Shown here in pieces: positions 34,029 through 41,788 of a stretch of DNA of 53,225 bases. Below the pieces are notes generated by a model, which worked only from the letters and a program-made list of their open reading frames with translations, ran no database searches and had not been told where the DNA came from. Origin of the DNA: Palsa-744 sp036498265 (GTDB lineage Bacteria; Actinomycetota; Thermoleophilia; Solirubrobacterales; Solirubrobacteraceae); contig DASYFT010000008.1 of assembly GCA_036498265.1 (NCBI GenBank), forward strand, positions 1 to 53,225. Reading direction: 5' to 3'. The position numbers were made by a program, and so were the translations under genes. Each line of letters opens with the position of its first letter. The stretch's first letter is position 1.

Positions 34029-34210
34029 TGAGGCTCTGGACTTCGAGACGGAGCCGCCGACGAAAGTGGCTTCGGCGCGGCTCGGAAGGACTTGGCGCTC
34101 ACCTGGCGCCGTTTGCCGGATGCTCGGACGCAACCCGGCCCTGACGTAGAACCAGGATATAGCAAGCGGCGGCACGATTGAAGGGGGGCCATCTGCGACC
34201 CTTACCGGCG

Positions 34211-34831
34211 GTGACCCAGGAACGGACATCGACGGTGCCGGCCGGGCGCATATTGGTGGGAAGCGGCGTGGCGGCGCTGCTGGCGATCCTCGCCGTGGGC
34301 CTGGTGCAGCTGAGCAGCTCCCCGACGGCCCCCACGCCCGCGCCGTCCAAGCTCACGGTCGCGCAGATGCGCGCTGCGCTGACCGGGTCGCCTGCGCCGC
34401 TCGCGGCGCTCCACGCCCAGGCGAGCGAGATCCTGCCCGGCGGCCTGCCGGCGCTCCGGGCCCGGCTCGCCACCCTGAGGGGCCGCCCGATCGTGATCAA
34501 CAAGTGGGCATCGTGGTGCCAGCCGTGCCGCGCCGAGTTCGGCGCCTTCCAGCGCGCCTCCGTGGCGCAGGGCCGGTCGGCCGCCTTCCTGGGCATCGAC
34601 TCGGGCGACAGCAACCGCGGCGACGCCGTTGCCTTCCTGCGTTCGTTCCCGGTGAGCTATCCGAGCTACTACGACCGCAGCGGCCAGGCCGGCGCGACGA
34701 TCACCGACTCGACGTTCACGCCGGTGACGGTCTTCTACGACGCGGCCGGCCGCCAGTACATCCACCAGGGTCCCTATTCGAGCGCGGCGAAGCTGGAACT
34801 GGACGTCCGCCGCTACGCGCTGGGCGCCTGA
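34211..34831 (+). CDS. TlpA/ResA-like membrane-anchored thioredoxin
   Basis: About 206 aa: one N-terminal membrane anchor (ILVGSGVAALLAILAVGLVQL), a Pro/Thr/Ser linker, then a thioredoxin fold with WASWCQPCRAEF as the CxxC active site and a conserved cis-Pro in TFTPVTVFY. Such proteins reduce apocytochrome c cysteines outside the membrane, which fits the ccm genes 3 kb away, or reduce other secreted disulfides. The start is uncertain: GTG 34211 is used; a TTG at 34178 in frame is another choice, and AAGGGGGG at 34181 could be an SD for a start in between. galT follows after 3 nt. Confidence 0.8.
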   Translation: MTQERTSTVPAGRILVGSGVAALLAILAVGLVQLSSSPTAPTPAPSKLTVAQMRAALTGSPAPLAALHAQASEILPGGLPALRARLATLRGRPIVINKWASWCQPCRAEFGAFQRASVAQGRSAAFLGIDSGDSNRGDAVAFLRSFPVSYPSYYDRSGQAGATITDSTFTPVTVFYDAAGRQYIHQGPYSSAAKLELDVRRYALGA

Positions 34832-34834
34832 GCC

Positions 34835-35833
34835 TTGCCTGAGCTGCGAGTCGACCCGCTGAGCGGGCACAGGACGATCGTCGCCGGTGAGCGCTCGCGA
34901 CGTCCCGGAGGCGGGCCGGGGTGTGATCCGCCCGCGCCGATCGATCCGGAGAGCGACCCGTTCGCCCCGGGTCACGAGGACCGGACGCCGCCCGAGCTGC
35001 AGGCCGTCCGCCCCGGCGGGGGCCCGCCGAACTCGCCGGGCTGGACGGTCAGGGTCGTGCCGAACCTGTACCCCGCCCTCTCGCCCGCCGAGCGGCCCGC
35101 CGGCGGCCCCGAGGAGGCGGCTGCGCGAGAGGAATCCGACCTGTTCGTCTCCCGGCCTGCGACAGGCGAGCACGAGGTCATCGTCAACGGACCCCAGCCG
35201 GTGCTGTCGCTGGCCGAACTGCCACGCGAGCAGGTGATCGCGGCGATCGAGATGTGGCGCGAGCGGATGCTCGCCCATGCGGGGAGCCCCTACGTCCAGC
35301 TGATCGTCAACGAGCGGCGCGAGGCGGGGGCGTCGCTTCCCCACACCCACGCCCAGCTCTATGCGCTGGACTTCGTCCCTCCCGCGCCGGCACGCGAGCG
35401 CGAGCGCTTCGGCGCCTATGCCACGCGAACCATGGGCCAGAACCTGCTCGGCGACCTCGTCGCCGAGGAGGTCAGGCGGCGCGAGCGGATCGTGGCCATC
35501 GACGAAGAGGCCGTGCTGCTGGCCCCGTACGCCTCGCGCCTTCCGTTCCAGCTGATGCTCGCTCCGCGGGTGCCCCGTGCCCGGTTCGAGGACGACGGGC
35601 CCACCGGAGCTGCCCTGCTGCACGAGGGGCTGACCCGGCTCGCCCGCCACCTCGGCTCGAGCCCTCCGCTGAACCTGTGGGTGCGGACGGCGCCGCGCGG
35701 GGCCGACCACTTCTGCTGGCGGATAGACGTGCTCCCGCGCCTGACGCACATCGCCGGGCTGGAGCTCTCGACGGATCTGAACCTGAACATCGTCTCTCCC
35801 GAGCACGCCGCGGCGGTCCTGCGCGAGGCGTAG
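34835..35833 (+). CDS. galT: galactose-1-phosphate uridylyltransferase family protein
   Basis: 332 aa. Swaps UMP between UDP-glucose and galactose-1-phosphate. The start PELRVDPLSGHRTIVAGER, PNLYPAL, GEHEVIVNGP, and the nucleophile motif SLPHTHAQLYA (His-x-His-x-Gln) are GalT features, as is the C-terminal WRIDVLPRLTHIAGLELSTDLNLN. The N-terminal zinc site, usually CPFCPGHE, reads DPFAPGHEDRTPPE: both cysteines are replaced. The enzyme may be zinc-free or may use another nucleotide-sugar or ADP-sulphate-type substrate. TTG start, 3 nt after the thioredoxin gene; no other Leloir-pathway gene is nearby. Confidence 0.82.
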   Translation: MPELRVDPLSGHRTIVAGERSRRPGGGPGCDPPAPIDPESDPFAPGHEDRTPPELQAVRPGGGPPNSPGWTVRVVPNLYPALSPAERPAGGPEEAAAREESDLFVSRPATGEHEVIVNGPQPVLSLAELPREQVIAAIEMWRERMLAHAGSPYVQLIVNERREAGASLPHTHAQLYALDFVPPAPARERERFGAYATRTMGQNLLGDLVAEEVRRRERIVAIDEEAVLLAPYASRLPFQLMLAPRVPRARFEDDGPTGAALLHEGLTRLARHLGSSPPLNLWVRTAPRGADHFCWRIDVLPRLTHIAGLELSTDLNLNIVSPEHAAAVLREA

Positions 35834-35907
35834 GGGCAGTTCTCAGCCGAGCCGCTCCGCCCCCCGGCCGGCCGTCGCCTGGCCGTGGGGTTAGGCTCAG
35901 GGATCGG

Positions 35908-36552
35908 ATGCCCCCGGTCGAACGCTTCGTGCCCCGCTTCGTGGCGGAGCCACCGCAGGAGGAGCTGCCCTACGGGCGTTGGGAGGAGCGCCTGCATCAG
36001 GAGTTCCTGACGGCGGCCCTTCGCCTCGACTCGCCGCCGGAGGACCTGGGCGAGCCGGGCTCGATCGTCTGGTATCCCGATCGCACCTGGCAGGGTCGGA
36101 CCTACGTGCCCGCGACGGCCCGCACCTCAGGGGGCTATGAGCTGTTCGGCTATGTCTCGTTCGCGCCGGCCGAAGAGGGAGCCGACGCCCGGGACTTCTC
36201 GTCCCATGCCGACTTCACCGAGGAGACCGCCGAGCGCAACCCCGATTGGCGGCTCGACCTGTGCGAGGAGGTGATCGGCTCCTGGCGCGGGCACTTCGGC
36301 GCCATGGCGGCGATCACGCTGGTCTGGGGCCGGCCCGTCATCTCAGGTGGGCGGATCGTCACCGCCGAGCTCGCCGAGCTCGCGGTCGACCAGTGCGAGC
36401 TCGTCGACGAGCGTTTCACGTTGATAGCCCCGGACGACTACCGGCAGGACCTGGTGGAGATAAAGCTGTTCGACGTCAAGGGCCGGGAGCTCGCCCGGGA
36501 GTCGCTCTACACCGAGACCGACGATGACGGCGAGGACGATGAGGACCGCTAG
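35908..36552 (+). CDS. uncharacterised acidic cytosolic protein
   Basis: 214 aa, acidic, with a C-terminal DDDGEDDEDR tail. It has no signal peptide or membrane helix. Recognisable stretches are GSIVWYPDRTWQGRTYVPATARTSGGYELFGYVSF and SWRGHFGAMAAITLVWGRPVISGGRIVTAELAELAVDQCEL; the pattern of strands suggests a beta-rich domain. I do not recognise the family. AGGGAT lies 3 nt before the ATG and TAGGCT 10 nt before it, so the leader is very short. Codon use is typical of the genome. It may be cotranscribed with galT (74-bp gap) but has its own promoter-like element. Confidence 0.7.
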   Translation: MPPVERFVPRFVAEPPQEELPYGRWEERLHQEFLTAALRLDSPPEDLGEPGSIVWYPDRTWQGRTYVPATARTSGGYELFGYVSFAPAEEGADARDFSSHADFTEETAERNPDWRLDLCEEVIGSWRGHFGAMAAITLVWGRPVISGGRIVTAELAELAVDQCELVDERFTLIAPDDYRQDLVEIKLFDVKGRELARESLYTETDDDGEDDEDR

Positions 36553-36634
36553 CGCGAGCCTCGATGCGACCGGTGGCGCGGGCGGCCACGATTGCGGCCT
36601 TGATGGGAGGCGTGGCGCGCGCGGCCACGATCGC

Positions 36635-37030
36635 TCATTTCTTCGTTGATTTGCACGCAGCTATCGCTTTTTCCCTCTCGGCACCGGTGAGGCCACTGGA
36701 GGTCTTGAGGATTTCCACGCAGACTTCCTGAGCGACCTTCCGGACCGTCGCCAGGTCGCCGGTTGCGGCCTTGTTGCAGATCGCTTCGAGCTTGGCCTTC
36801 GACGCGGTGGTGAGCGACAGCTGCGAGGCGACGGTTCGCTGGCAGGTGGTGACTGCCAGCTGTTTGATGGCGGCGCTGTTGGACTGGCTGGTGCCGCTCG
36901 TGGAGGTCGAGCCGGTGGTCGGCGTGCTCGTGCTCGTGCTCGTGGACTTGCTGGAGCCGCCGCCGCAGCCGGCGAGCAGCGCGGCGCCCGCAAGCGCCAT
37001 GGCAAGGCAGGATGACGGCCTCCCGAACAT
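36635..37030 (-). CDS. small secreted lipoprotein of unknown function
   Basis: 131 aa. Lipoprotein signal with lipobox LLAGC (Cys22), then a 30-residue Ser/Thr/Gly linker, then a helical domain of about 75 residues with four cysteines (TTCQRT, AICNKA, EVCVEI, AACKST), probably two disulfides. It would be anchored to the outer face of the membrane. The family is not recognised. AAGGGA before the ATG is a reasonable SD. It is divergent from the MFS gene, with 276 bp between them in which no further gene is seen. Confidence 0.75.
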   Translation of the reverse strand: MFGRPSSCLAMALAGAALLAGCGGGSSKSTSTSTSTPTTGSTSTSGTSQSNSAAIKQLAVTTCQRTVASQLSLTTASKAKLEAICNKAATGDLATVRKVAQEVCVEILKTSSGLTGAEREKAIAACKSTKK

Positions 37031-37306
37031 TCGTGTCCCTTCGAATTCGCCGAGACCACCGTGCTCACAGCATCGGCGGCAGGGCGTCGAATCCTACAGG
37101 CGGCTCGCCGGCGAGGAAGGCAGTGGGCCGGGGCAGCGCTAGCATTCCGGCGGGTTTTCCGATGATCCTCGAGTGGCGCTTGTGGGTGGTCCGGTTGGGT
37201 GCGCCGTGATCCCCTGTGCGGTCCAGCCCGGCGCCGCCACCGCCGTGCTGCCCGCACCCGGTCGCACCGGCTCGGCGTCCTCCATACGCGTGCGGGGGGC
37301 CGGTCC

Positions 37307-39337
37307 ATGAGCAGCGCCGCAGACGCCACCGTCCCGGCACAGCGCGGCGAGCGATCGCAGCCGGCGCTGGCGGTGGTCCTGGGTGGCCTTCTGCTTGTGC
37401 TGTTCCTCGCCGCGCTCGACCAGACGATCGTCGCCACGGCGCTCCCCACGATCGTGGGCGATCTGGGTGGTCTGAACCACATCTCGTGGGTGGTGACCGC
37501 CTATCTGCTCGCGCAGACGGTCGTGTCTCCGCTGTACGGGAAGCTGGGCGACATGTACGGCCGCAAGGTCGTGCTCCAGGGAGCCCTGCTCGTGTTCCTG
37601 CTCGGTTCGGCGTTGTGCGGCGTGAGCCAGAGCCTGGACGAGCTGATCGCCTTCCGCGCCCTCCAGGGTCTGGGCGGGGGCGGCCTGCTCGTGAGCGCCC
37701 AGGCGGGCATCGGCGATGTGGTCCCACCGCGCCAGCGAGGCCGCTACACGGGGCTGTTCGGCGCCGTCTTCGGACTGGCCAGCATCGCGGGCCCGCTGCT
37801 CGGCGGCTTCCTCACAAGCCATCTGAGCTGGCGCTGGATCTTCTACGTCAACCTGCCGCTGGGGGTCCTCGCCCTGTTCGTGCTCGGGACCGCGTTCCCG
37901 GCCACCTCCCGGAACGTGCGTCACACCATCGACTACCTGGGCACGGCGCTGCTGGCCGTGGGTCTCAGCGCGATCGTGCTCGCCACTTCGCTGGGGGGGA
38001 CGTCGGTGGCGTGGGGGTCGCCGCTGATCGTTGCCCTGGCGGTGGTCGCGGCACTGTCGCTGGTCGCCTTCGTGCTCGCGGAGCGCCATGCAAAGGAGCC
38101 CGTGCTGCCGCCCCGGCTCCTCCGAAACGACGTGTTCCTGGTGACCAGCGGCGTCGGGTTCATCGTCGGCTTCGGGCTGTTCGGCGCAATCACGTACATG
38201 CCGCTGTTCCTGCAGGTGGTCAAGGGCGCCAGCCCGACCGGGTCGGGGCTTCAGCTGCTGCCGCTGATCGCGGGCCTCTTGATCACCTCGATCGTCTCGG
38301 GCCAGCTGATCACCCGCACCGGCCACTACAGGCCCTTCCCGATCCTCGGGACGGGGATCATGGCCGTCGGCCTGTACCTCCTCTCGACGCTCGGGGGCGG
38401 AAGCAGCCGCACGACGATCTTCGCCTACATGTTCGTGGTCGGGCTGGGTCTGGGCATGGTGATGCAGGTGCTCGTGCTGGCGGTCCAGAACGCGGTCGAC
38501 TACTCAGATCTGGGCATCGCGACATCGGGCGCGACGCTCTTCCGGCTGATCGGGGGATCGTTGGGCACGGCGACGCTCGGGGCAGTCTTCTCGAACCGCC
38601 TGCGCAGCGAGCTCCACAAGGTGCTCGGGCAGAACGCTCCAGCGCAGGCGACCGGCAGCGGCGTCAACCCGAGCCGGATCGCCCAGCTTCCACCGCCGCT
38701 GCGCTCCCACTACATCCATGCGTTCACGTCGGCGCTCAACAGCGTCTTCGTCGTGGCCGCCGGCGTGGCGGTCGTCGCGTTCGCTCTGGCCTGGCTTCTG
38801 CGCGAGCTGCCGCTGCGCGAGACAGTCGCCACGGGCGATCTCTCGGACACCTACGCCGCTCCGCGGGACACCGACCCGCTCGGCGAGATGGCGGGCAAGC
38901 TCGGGCGGGTGGACCGCCGTGAGAAGGCTCGGGAGCTGGTCGCGCGGATGGCGGCGCGCGCGGGCCTCGACCTGAGCCCGGCGGCGTGCTGGCTGCTGGC
39001 ACGGCTCAGCGAACGAGACTGCCCGGAGATCCCGGCGCTCGCAGAGCGCGCGGGCGTCGCGAGCGGAACGCTGGTCGAGGCCCGCGAAGAGCTCGTGCGC
39101 CTCGAGCTGATCGCTCCGGCGACCGGGAGGCGGTCCGCGTACGAGCTCACGGCCGGCGGCGGTCTGGCGCTCCGGCGGCTGACCGCGACGGGAGAGGAGC
39201 ACCTCTCCGAGAAGCTCCACGGCTGGCGGCCCGAGGAGCACGAGGAGCTCACTCGCCTGATCTCGACGCTCGCGCGCGAATTCTTCATCGACACGGCGTT
39301 GCTGCGAACGAGGGTGGAAGCCGCCGCCGCCTCCTGA
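37307..39337 (+). CDS. DHA2-family MFS drug exporter fused to a winged-helix (MarR-like) domain
   Basis: 676 aa. The first 520 residues are a 14-helix EmrB/QacA-type drug:H+ antiporter: LDQTIVATALPTIVGDLGG (motif D1), GKLGDMYGRKVVLQ (motif A), RALQGLGGGGLLVSAQAGIGDVVPPRQRG, and GPLLGGFLTSHLSWRWIFYVNLP (motif C). The last 130 residues leave the membrane and form a predicted winged helix: LSERDCPEIPALAERAGVASGTLVEAREELVRLELIAPATGRRSAYELTAGG, then two long helices. A transporter carrying its own DNA-binding-type domain is uncommon. ATG 37307 follows GGGGGGCC. No separate regulator gene adjoins it. Confidence 0.9.
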   Translation: MSSAADATVPAQRGERSQPALAVVLGGLLLVLFLAALDQTIVATALPTIVGDLGGLNHISWVVTAYLLAQTVVSPLYGKLGDMYGRKVVLQGALLVFLLGSALCGVSQSLDELIAFRALQGLGGGGLLVSAQAGIGDVVPPRQRGRYTGLFGAVFGLASIAGPLLGGFLTSHLSWRWIFYVNLPLGVLALFVLGTAFPATSRNVRHTIDYLGTALLAVGLSAIVLATSLGGTSVAWGSPLIVALAVVAALSLVAFVLAERHAKEPVLPPRLLRNDVFLVTSGVGFIVGFGLFGAITYMPLFLQVVKGASPTGSGLQLLPLIAGLLITSIVSGQLITRTGHYRPFPILGTGIMAVGLYLLSTLGGGSSRTTIFAYMFVVGLGLGMVMQVLVLAVQNAVDYSDLGIATSGATLFRLIGGSLGTATLGAVFSNRLRSELHKVLGQNAPAQATGSGVNPSRIAQLPPPLRSHYIHAFTSALNSVFVVAAGVAVVAFALAWLLRELPLRETVATGDLSDTYAAPRDTDPLGEMAGKLGRVDRREKARELVARMAARAGLDLSPAACWLLARLSERDCPEIPALAERAGVASGTLVEAREELVRLELIAPATGRRSAYELTAGGGLALRRLTATGEEHLSEKLHGWRPEEHEELTRLISTLAREFFIDTALLRTRVEAAAAS

Positions 39338-39376
39338 GCGGCCGGCGGCGGGCAGGATCGGTCGGCGCCGGCCGCC

Positions 39377-39413
39377 GGCACGGTGCCCGGGCGGCCGGGA
39401 CGGGTCCCGTGCC
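39377..39413 (+). terminator. hairpin after the MFS gene
   Basis: GGCACGG and CCGTGCC pair over 7 bp, with CCCGG/CCGGG pairing inside. It lies 40 nt after the MFS stop and 17 nt before the microprotein promoter. No U-run is present, as is common in high-GC actinobacteria. Confidence 0.45.
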
Positions 39414-39429
39414 AACCCCCGTGCACGCG

Positions 39430-39458
39430 TTGACCGCGGCGCCACGATCCCCTAGCGT
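39430..39458 (+). promoter_or_regulatory. consensus sigma-70 promoter for the 42-aa microprotein
   Basis: TTGACC, exactly 17 nt, TAGCGT. This is the best housekeeping-type promoter in the window. The transcript would start near 39465 and carry a leader of about 60 nt. Confidence 0.65.
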
Positions 39459-39523
39459 TACGGGAGCGCGGTCGCCTCGGGGGAGATGGCGGTCCTCGCG
39501 CCAACGTTCAAGGAGGGACGGAG

Positions 39524-39652
39524 ATGATGATCTGGAGGGGGAACGCGCGGCGGGTGATCGCGGCGGTCGCGGTCACCGATCTGGCATACCGGCTGTTCGT
39601 GCGCGAGCCACTGCGGCGGGCGCTCGGAATCGAGGTGGCGGCGCGGACCTAG
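39524..39652 (+). CDS. 42-aa basic microprotein
   Basis: 42 aa starting MMIWRGNARRVIAAVAVTDL and ending IEVAART. A perfect AAGGAGGG SD (39510-39517) sits 6 nt before the ATG, and a consensus promoter (39430-39458) is placed upstream. It is basic (eight Arg, no Lys) with a central amphipathic or weakly hydrophobic helix (VIAAVAVTDLAYRLFV), so it may lie on the membrane surface. No family recognised. The SD is far better than that of most genes here, which argues for strong expression. Confidence 0.65.
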   Translation: MMIWRGNARRVIAAVAVTDLAYRLFVREPLRRALGIEVAART

Positions 39653-39686
39653 CTGCGGACGAGGGCCTCGAGGATGCCCTGGAGAA

Positions 39687-39941
39687 CTACTGCCAGTATT
39701 TCTCGACGGTGTCGCTGTCGCGCACGTGCGCGCCGTCCGGATCCTGGCCGGCCTCGCGGCGTGCGCGTCGCTGGCGCAGCAGGTCCCAGCACCGGTCGAG
39801 CTCCACGGATACGGCCTCGAGCCGCCGGCGCTCATCCTCGAGCGCGTCGCTGTCAACCGCATCCGCCTCCTCGTGCTCCTGAAGCGCGTGCTCCTCGTGG
39901 ACCAGCTCCTCTATGCGCGCGAGGATCGACTGATCATCCAT
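39687..39941 (-). CDS. DUF2630-family protein
   Basis: 84 aa, acidic, almost entirely helical with coiled-coil character: DDQSILARIEELVHEEHALQEHEE, then RRRLEAVSVELDRCWDLLRQRRARREAGQDP and the C-terminal RDSDTVEKYWQ. These match DUF2630, a small actinobacterial family without known function. The ATG has no SD; a promoter (39948-39976) places the transcription start at the ATG. Convergent with the 42-aa gene. Confidence 0.85.
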   Translation of the reverse strand: MDDQSILARIEELVHEEHALQEHEEADAVDSDALEDERRRLEAVSVELDRCWDLLRQRRARREAGQDPDGAHVRDSDTVEKYWQ

Positions 39942-39947
39942 GGCTGC

Positions 39948-39976
39948 AGGTTAGCCGAGGCGGGTCGCCGGGTCAG
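39948..39976 (-). promoter_or_regulatory. promoter for a leaderless DUF2630 mRNA
   Basis: Minus strand CTGACC, 17 nt, TAACCT, then 6 nt to the ATG. Spacing and both hexamers fit a housekeeping promoter whose start point is the A of the ATG. The rest of the gap up to 40223 shows only a weak 40-codon ORF (40105-40227, plus). Confidence 0.55.
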
Positions 39977-40223
39977 ATGCCGCGTCGCGTGGCTGTGGCG
40001 AGGGCGACTGCGACGGCCTGCCAGCCGCGCTCGACCGGCAAGCCGCAGCGTCGGAGGCGTAGTATCCGTAGGTCTCTGGCTCCTTTCGAGAGGCCGTGAT
40101 CACGATGAGCGCGGGATGCATGCCCGCATCCTCCGAGCACCCGGGCGGACCGCCTCCGCAACCGCGCCGTTGCGGCAGGCCGGCAACGCCGGTTCCGGGG
40201 CTCGGCGGCGACGGCTGGGGGCG

Positions 40224-40601
40224 ATGACGACGCCGGAGGCAGAGGGACAGCTCAGCGTGCTCGACGTCATGCGCGATGGGGCGCACACGCTCGAGCTGAC
40301 GGGGGAACTGGACATCGCGTCGTATCCGGTCCTCGAGGCCGCGGCAGGCCGCCTCATGGCCGACGGCGCGCGCTCGCTCACCGTGGATCTTCACGACCTG
40401 CAGTTCATGGATCTGGCGGGTCTGCGGGCAGTCCTGGAAGTCCATGAACGTGCCGAGGAGGTCGGCTGTCAGCTCCGCCTCATCCCGGGGCCGTGGCAGG
40501 TGCAGAGCCTGTTCGAGCGCACCGGTCTGGCCAAAATGCTCCCCTTCCAGGTGGCGGGGGGAGGCTGCCACCTCGCCGCCGAGCAGGGCAGTCGCTCGTA
40601 G
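40224..40601 (+). CDS. STAS-domain protein (anti-sigma factor antagonist-like) without the phospho-Ser
   Basis: 125 aa, single STAS domain: HTLELTGELDIASYPVLEAAAGRLMADGARSLTVDLHDLQFMD then AGLRAVLEVHERAEEVG. In SpoIIAA/RsbV the loop is DSSG, and the second Ser is phosphorylated by the anti-sigma kinase. Here it is Asp63-Leu-Ala-Gly66, so neither Ser exists. It may act as an unregulated antagonist or bind another partner. No kinase or sigma gene adjoins. A 40-codon ORF upstream ends on its ATG (ATGA). GGGGGCG precedes the ATG. Confidence 0.85.
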   Translation: MTTPEAEGQLSVLDVMRDGAHTLELTGELDIASYPVLEAAAGRLMADGARSLTVDLHDLQFMDLAGLRAVLEVHERAEEVGCQLRLIPGPWQVQSLFERTGLAKMLPFQVAGGGCHLAAEQGSRS

Positions 40602-40625
40602 CGCGCTCAGGGGGGAGGAGCGCGC
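40601..40625 (+). terminator. hairpin at the STAS gene stop
   Basis: GCGCGCTC and GAGCGCGC form a perfect 8-bp stem with a purine-rich 9-nt loop, beginning at the last base of the STAS stop codon. No U-run. Confidence 0.5.
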
Positions 40626-40836
40626 CACAAGCGAAACAGGACCGCCCACCAGCGCTCGCCATAGATGAGGCGGCCCACCCCCTGCCCGAGCGGGGTCCCA
40701 TGGCCGTTCTGGCTCAGTACCCGAAATCTCGGTTTTTCAAACGCCGCCGCGGCGTGCCCGCACCAAATCGGGGACCGCCCCAGCGCTCCGCCTCCACCCC
40801 TCTGGTGTGGGCGACCGGGAGCACCGGAGCGGCCCC

Positions 40837-40864
40837 GTCCCCTCAGGGCTTCGCCAGGGGGGAC
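40837..40864. terminator. GC-rich hairpin downstream of the 56-aa gene
   Basis: GTCCCCT pairs with AGGGG(GG)AC, and an inner GGGCTTCGCC hairpin forms a UUCG-type tetraloop on the plus strand. On the minus strand it lies 27 nt after the stop of the 56-aa gene and may end that transcript. The rest of 40626-40890 contains no convincing gene. Confidence 0.35.
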
Positions 40865-40890
40865 CCAACGGAGCCCTAAGCCTCTCGCTG

Positions 40891-41061
40891 CTACCTCGGA
40901 TGCCGACGCGCGGAGCCGGCGCCGGTGTGCTCGGCGACGAACGTGTCGAGCCGCTTGCCCTCCTTCGCGGCGATCCATTCCAGTGCCGCCCGGGCCTCGT
41001 CTTCGGTAGCAGGCCGAGCGTGTACCAGCTGCTCGGCAAGCCGGATCAAGCGATCCTGCAT
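40891..41061 (-). CDS. 56-aa conserved-looking helical protein
   Basis: 56 aa starting MQDRLIRLAEQLVHARPATE and continuing with DEARAALEWIAAKEGKRLD. A GAGGGGG SD lies 6-7 nt before the ATG. The helix-turn-helix-length amphipathic segments and a tail rich in Gly, Arg and His are all that can be said; no family is recognised. Codon third positions are strongly GC, as in real genes here. It is followed by a GC-rich hairpin. Confidence 0.55.
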   Translation of the reverse strand: MQDRLIRLAEQLVHARPATEDEARAALEWIAAKEGKRLDTFVAEHTGAGSARRHPR

Positions 41062-41238
41062 CAACCACCCCCTCGTGCCCTTCCTCGGGTTGCCACCCGG
41101 CCTGTCTCGCGCCCCGGGGGAGCCTCCTCCCGGAGTCTCTGCAAGGGCCAGGCCGCCTCCGGCGACGACGTTACGCCGAGGAGCCGCCGGTTGTCAAGAG
41201 CAGTGGACGATGACAGCCGCCGCGCGCGCGACGGATGG

Positions 41239-41268
41239 CGGACCCTCACCTCGAACGGGCGGTATCGT
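41239..41268 (+). promoter_or_regulatory. possible promoter for the pterin-type operon
   Basis: CGGACC, 18 nt, TATCGT, with a predicted start near 41275 and a 40-nt leader ending in the AGGAGGG SD. The -35 is a weak match. The remainder of the gap (41062-41238) shows a small CGGGT/ACCCG hairpin and no gene. Confidence 0.3.
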
Positions 41269-41314
41269 CGGTGTCCCCACACAGTGGAGCAGCCCAGTCA
41301 GGAGGGATATCCAA

Positions 41315-41788
41315 GTGGCGTCCCGCGTTCTAGCTGATGCCGATACCGCCGTCGCCCGCCCCCGAGCCGCGTCGACGGGCGCGAGTGTGCGCGTGAGTCG
41401 CCGCGAGTCGTTCAACGCCGCGCACCAGCTCCACGACCCGCGCCTGTCGCATGAGGAGAACGAGCACCTGTTCGGCAAGTGCGCCAACCTCCACGGCCAC
41501 AACTACGTGCTCGAGGTCGTGGTGTCCGGTGAAATCGATCGGAGGACGGGCTACGTCGTGGACCTGAAGCGGCTGTCGGATGTGATCTGCCGCGTGATCA
41601 TCGAGGACGTGGACCACAGGAACCTCAACACCGACGTCGCCTGGCTGGCGGGCGTCATCCCGACGGCCGAGAACCTCGCCATGGCATTCTGGGAGCGGGT
41701 GAGGCCGGAGCTCCCAGAGGGGACGCTGTGCTCTGTCAGGTTGTGGGAGACCGACAAGAACTGGGCGGAAGTCAGTGATCCTGACTGA
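41315..41788 (+). CDS. 6-pyruvoyl-tetrahydropterin synthase family protein (PTPS/QueD)
   Basis: 157 aa; GTG start 8 nt after a perfect AGGAGGG. Zinc ligands are His37 (FNAAHQL), His60 and His62 (NLHGHNY); the catalytic Cys56 is in FGKC, with Asp100-His101 and Glu145. The spacing and wording LSHEENEHLFGKC, GEIDRRTGYVVDL, TAENLAMAFWE and WETDKNW are closer to animal-type PTPS than to E. coli QueD. The expected reaction acts on dihydroneopterin triphosphate, giving 6-pyruvoyl- or 6-carboxy-tetrahydropterin. The first 27 residues are extra. No queuosine genes adjoin; instead the next genes encode a methyltransferase, a glycosyltransferase and a reductase. The 3' end overlaps the next gene by 14 bases. 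Confidence 0.88.
   Translation: MASRVLADADTAVARPRAASTGASVRVSRRESFNAAHQLHDPRLSHEENEHLFGKCANLHGHNYVLEVVVSGEIDRRTGYVVDLKRLSDVICRVIIEDVDHRNLNTDVAWLAGVIPTAENLAMAFWERVRPELPEGTLCSVRLWETDKNWAEVSDPD

Noticed and set aside
33154..34149. Plus-strand Ser-rich open frame opposite the helicase N-terminus
   Set aside because: Its poly-Ser run is the antisense of the Glu/Asp codons of the acidic insert; no start signals.
34029..34229. N-terminal 67-residue extension of the helicase
   Set aside because: Composition is unlike the protein and it would run into the promoter region of the divergent thioredoxin gene.
40626..40890. Structured non-coding RNA such as RNase P RNA, tmRNA or 6S RNA
   Set aside because: Only local GC hairpins are seen; none of the conserved core sequences of these RNAs is present.
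40607..41068. 153-codon minus-strand frame covering the STAS-PTPS gap
   Set aside because: Irregular composition and no domain; the 56-aa frame within the same region has the better SD and codon pattern.
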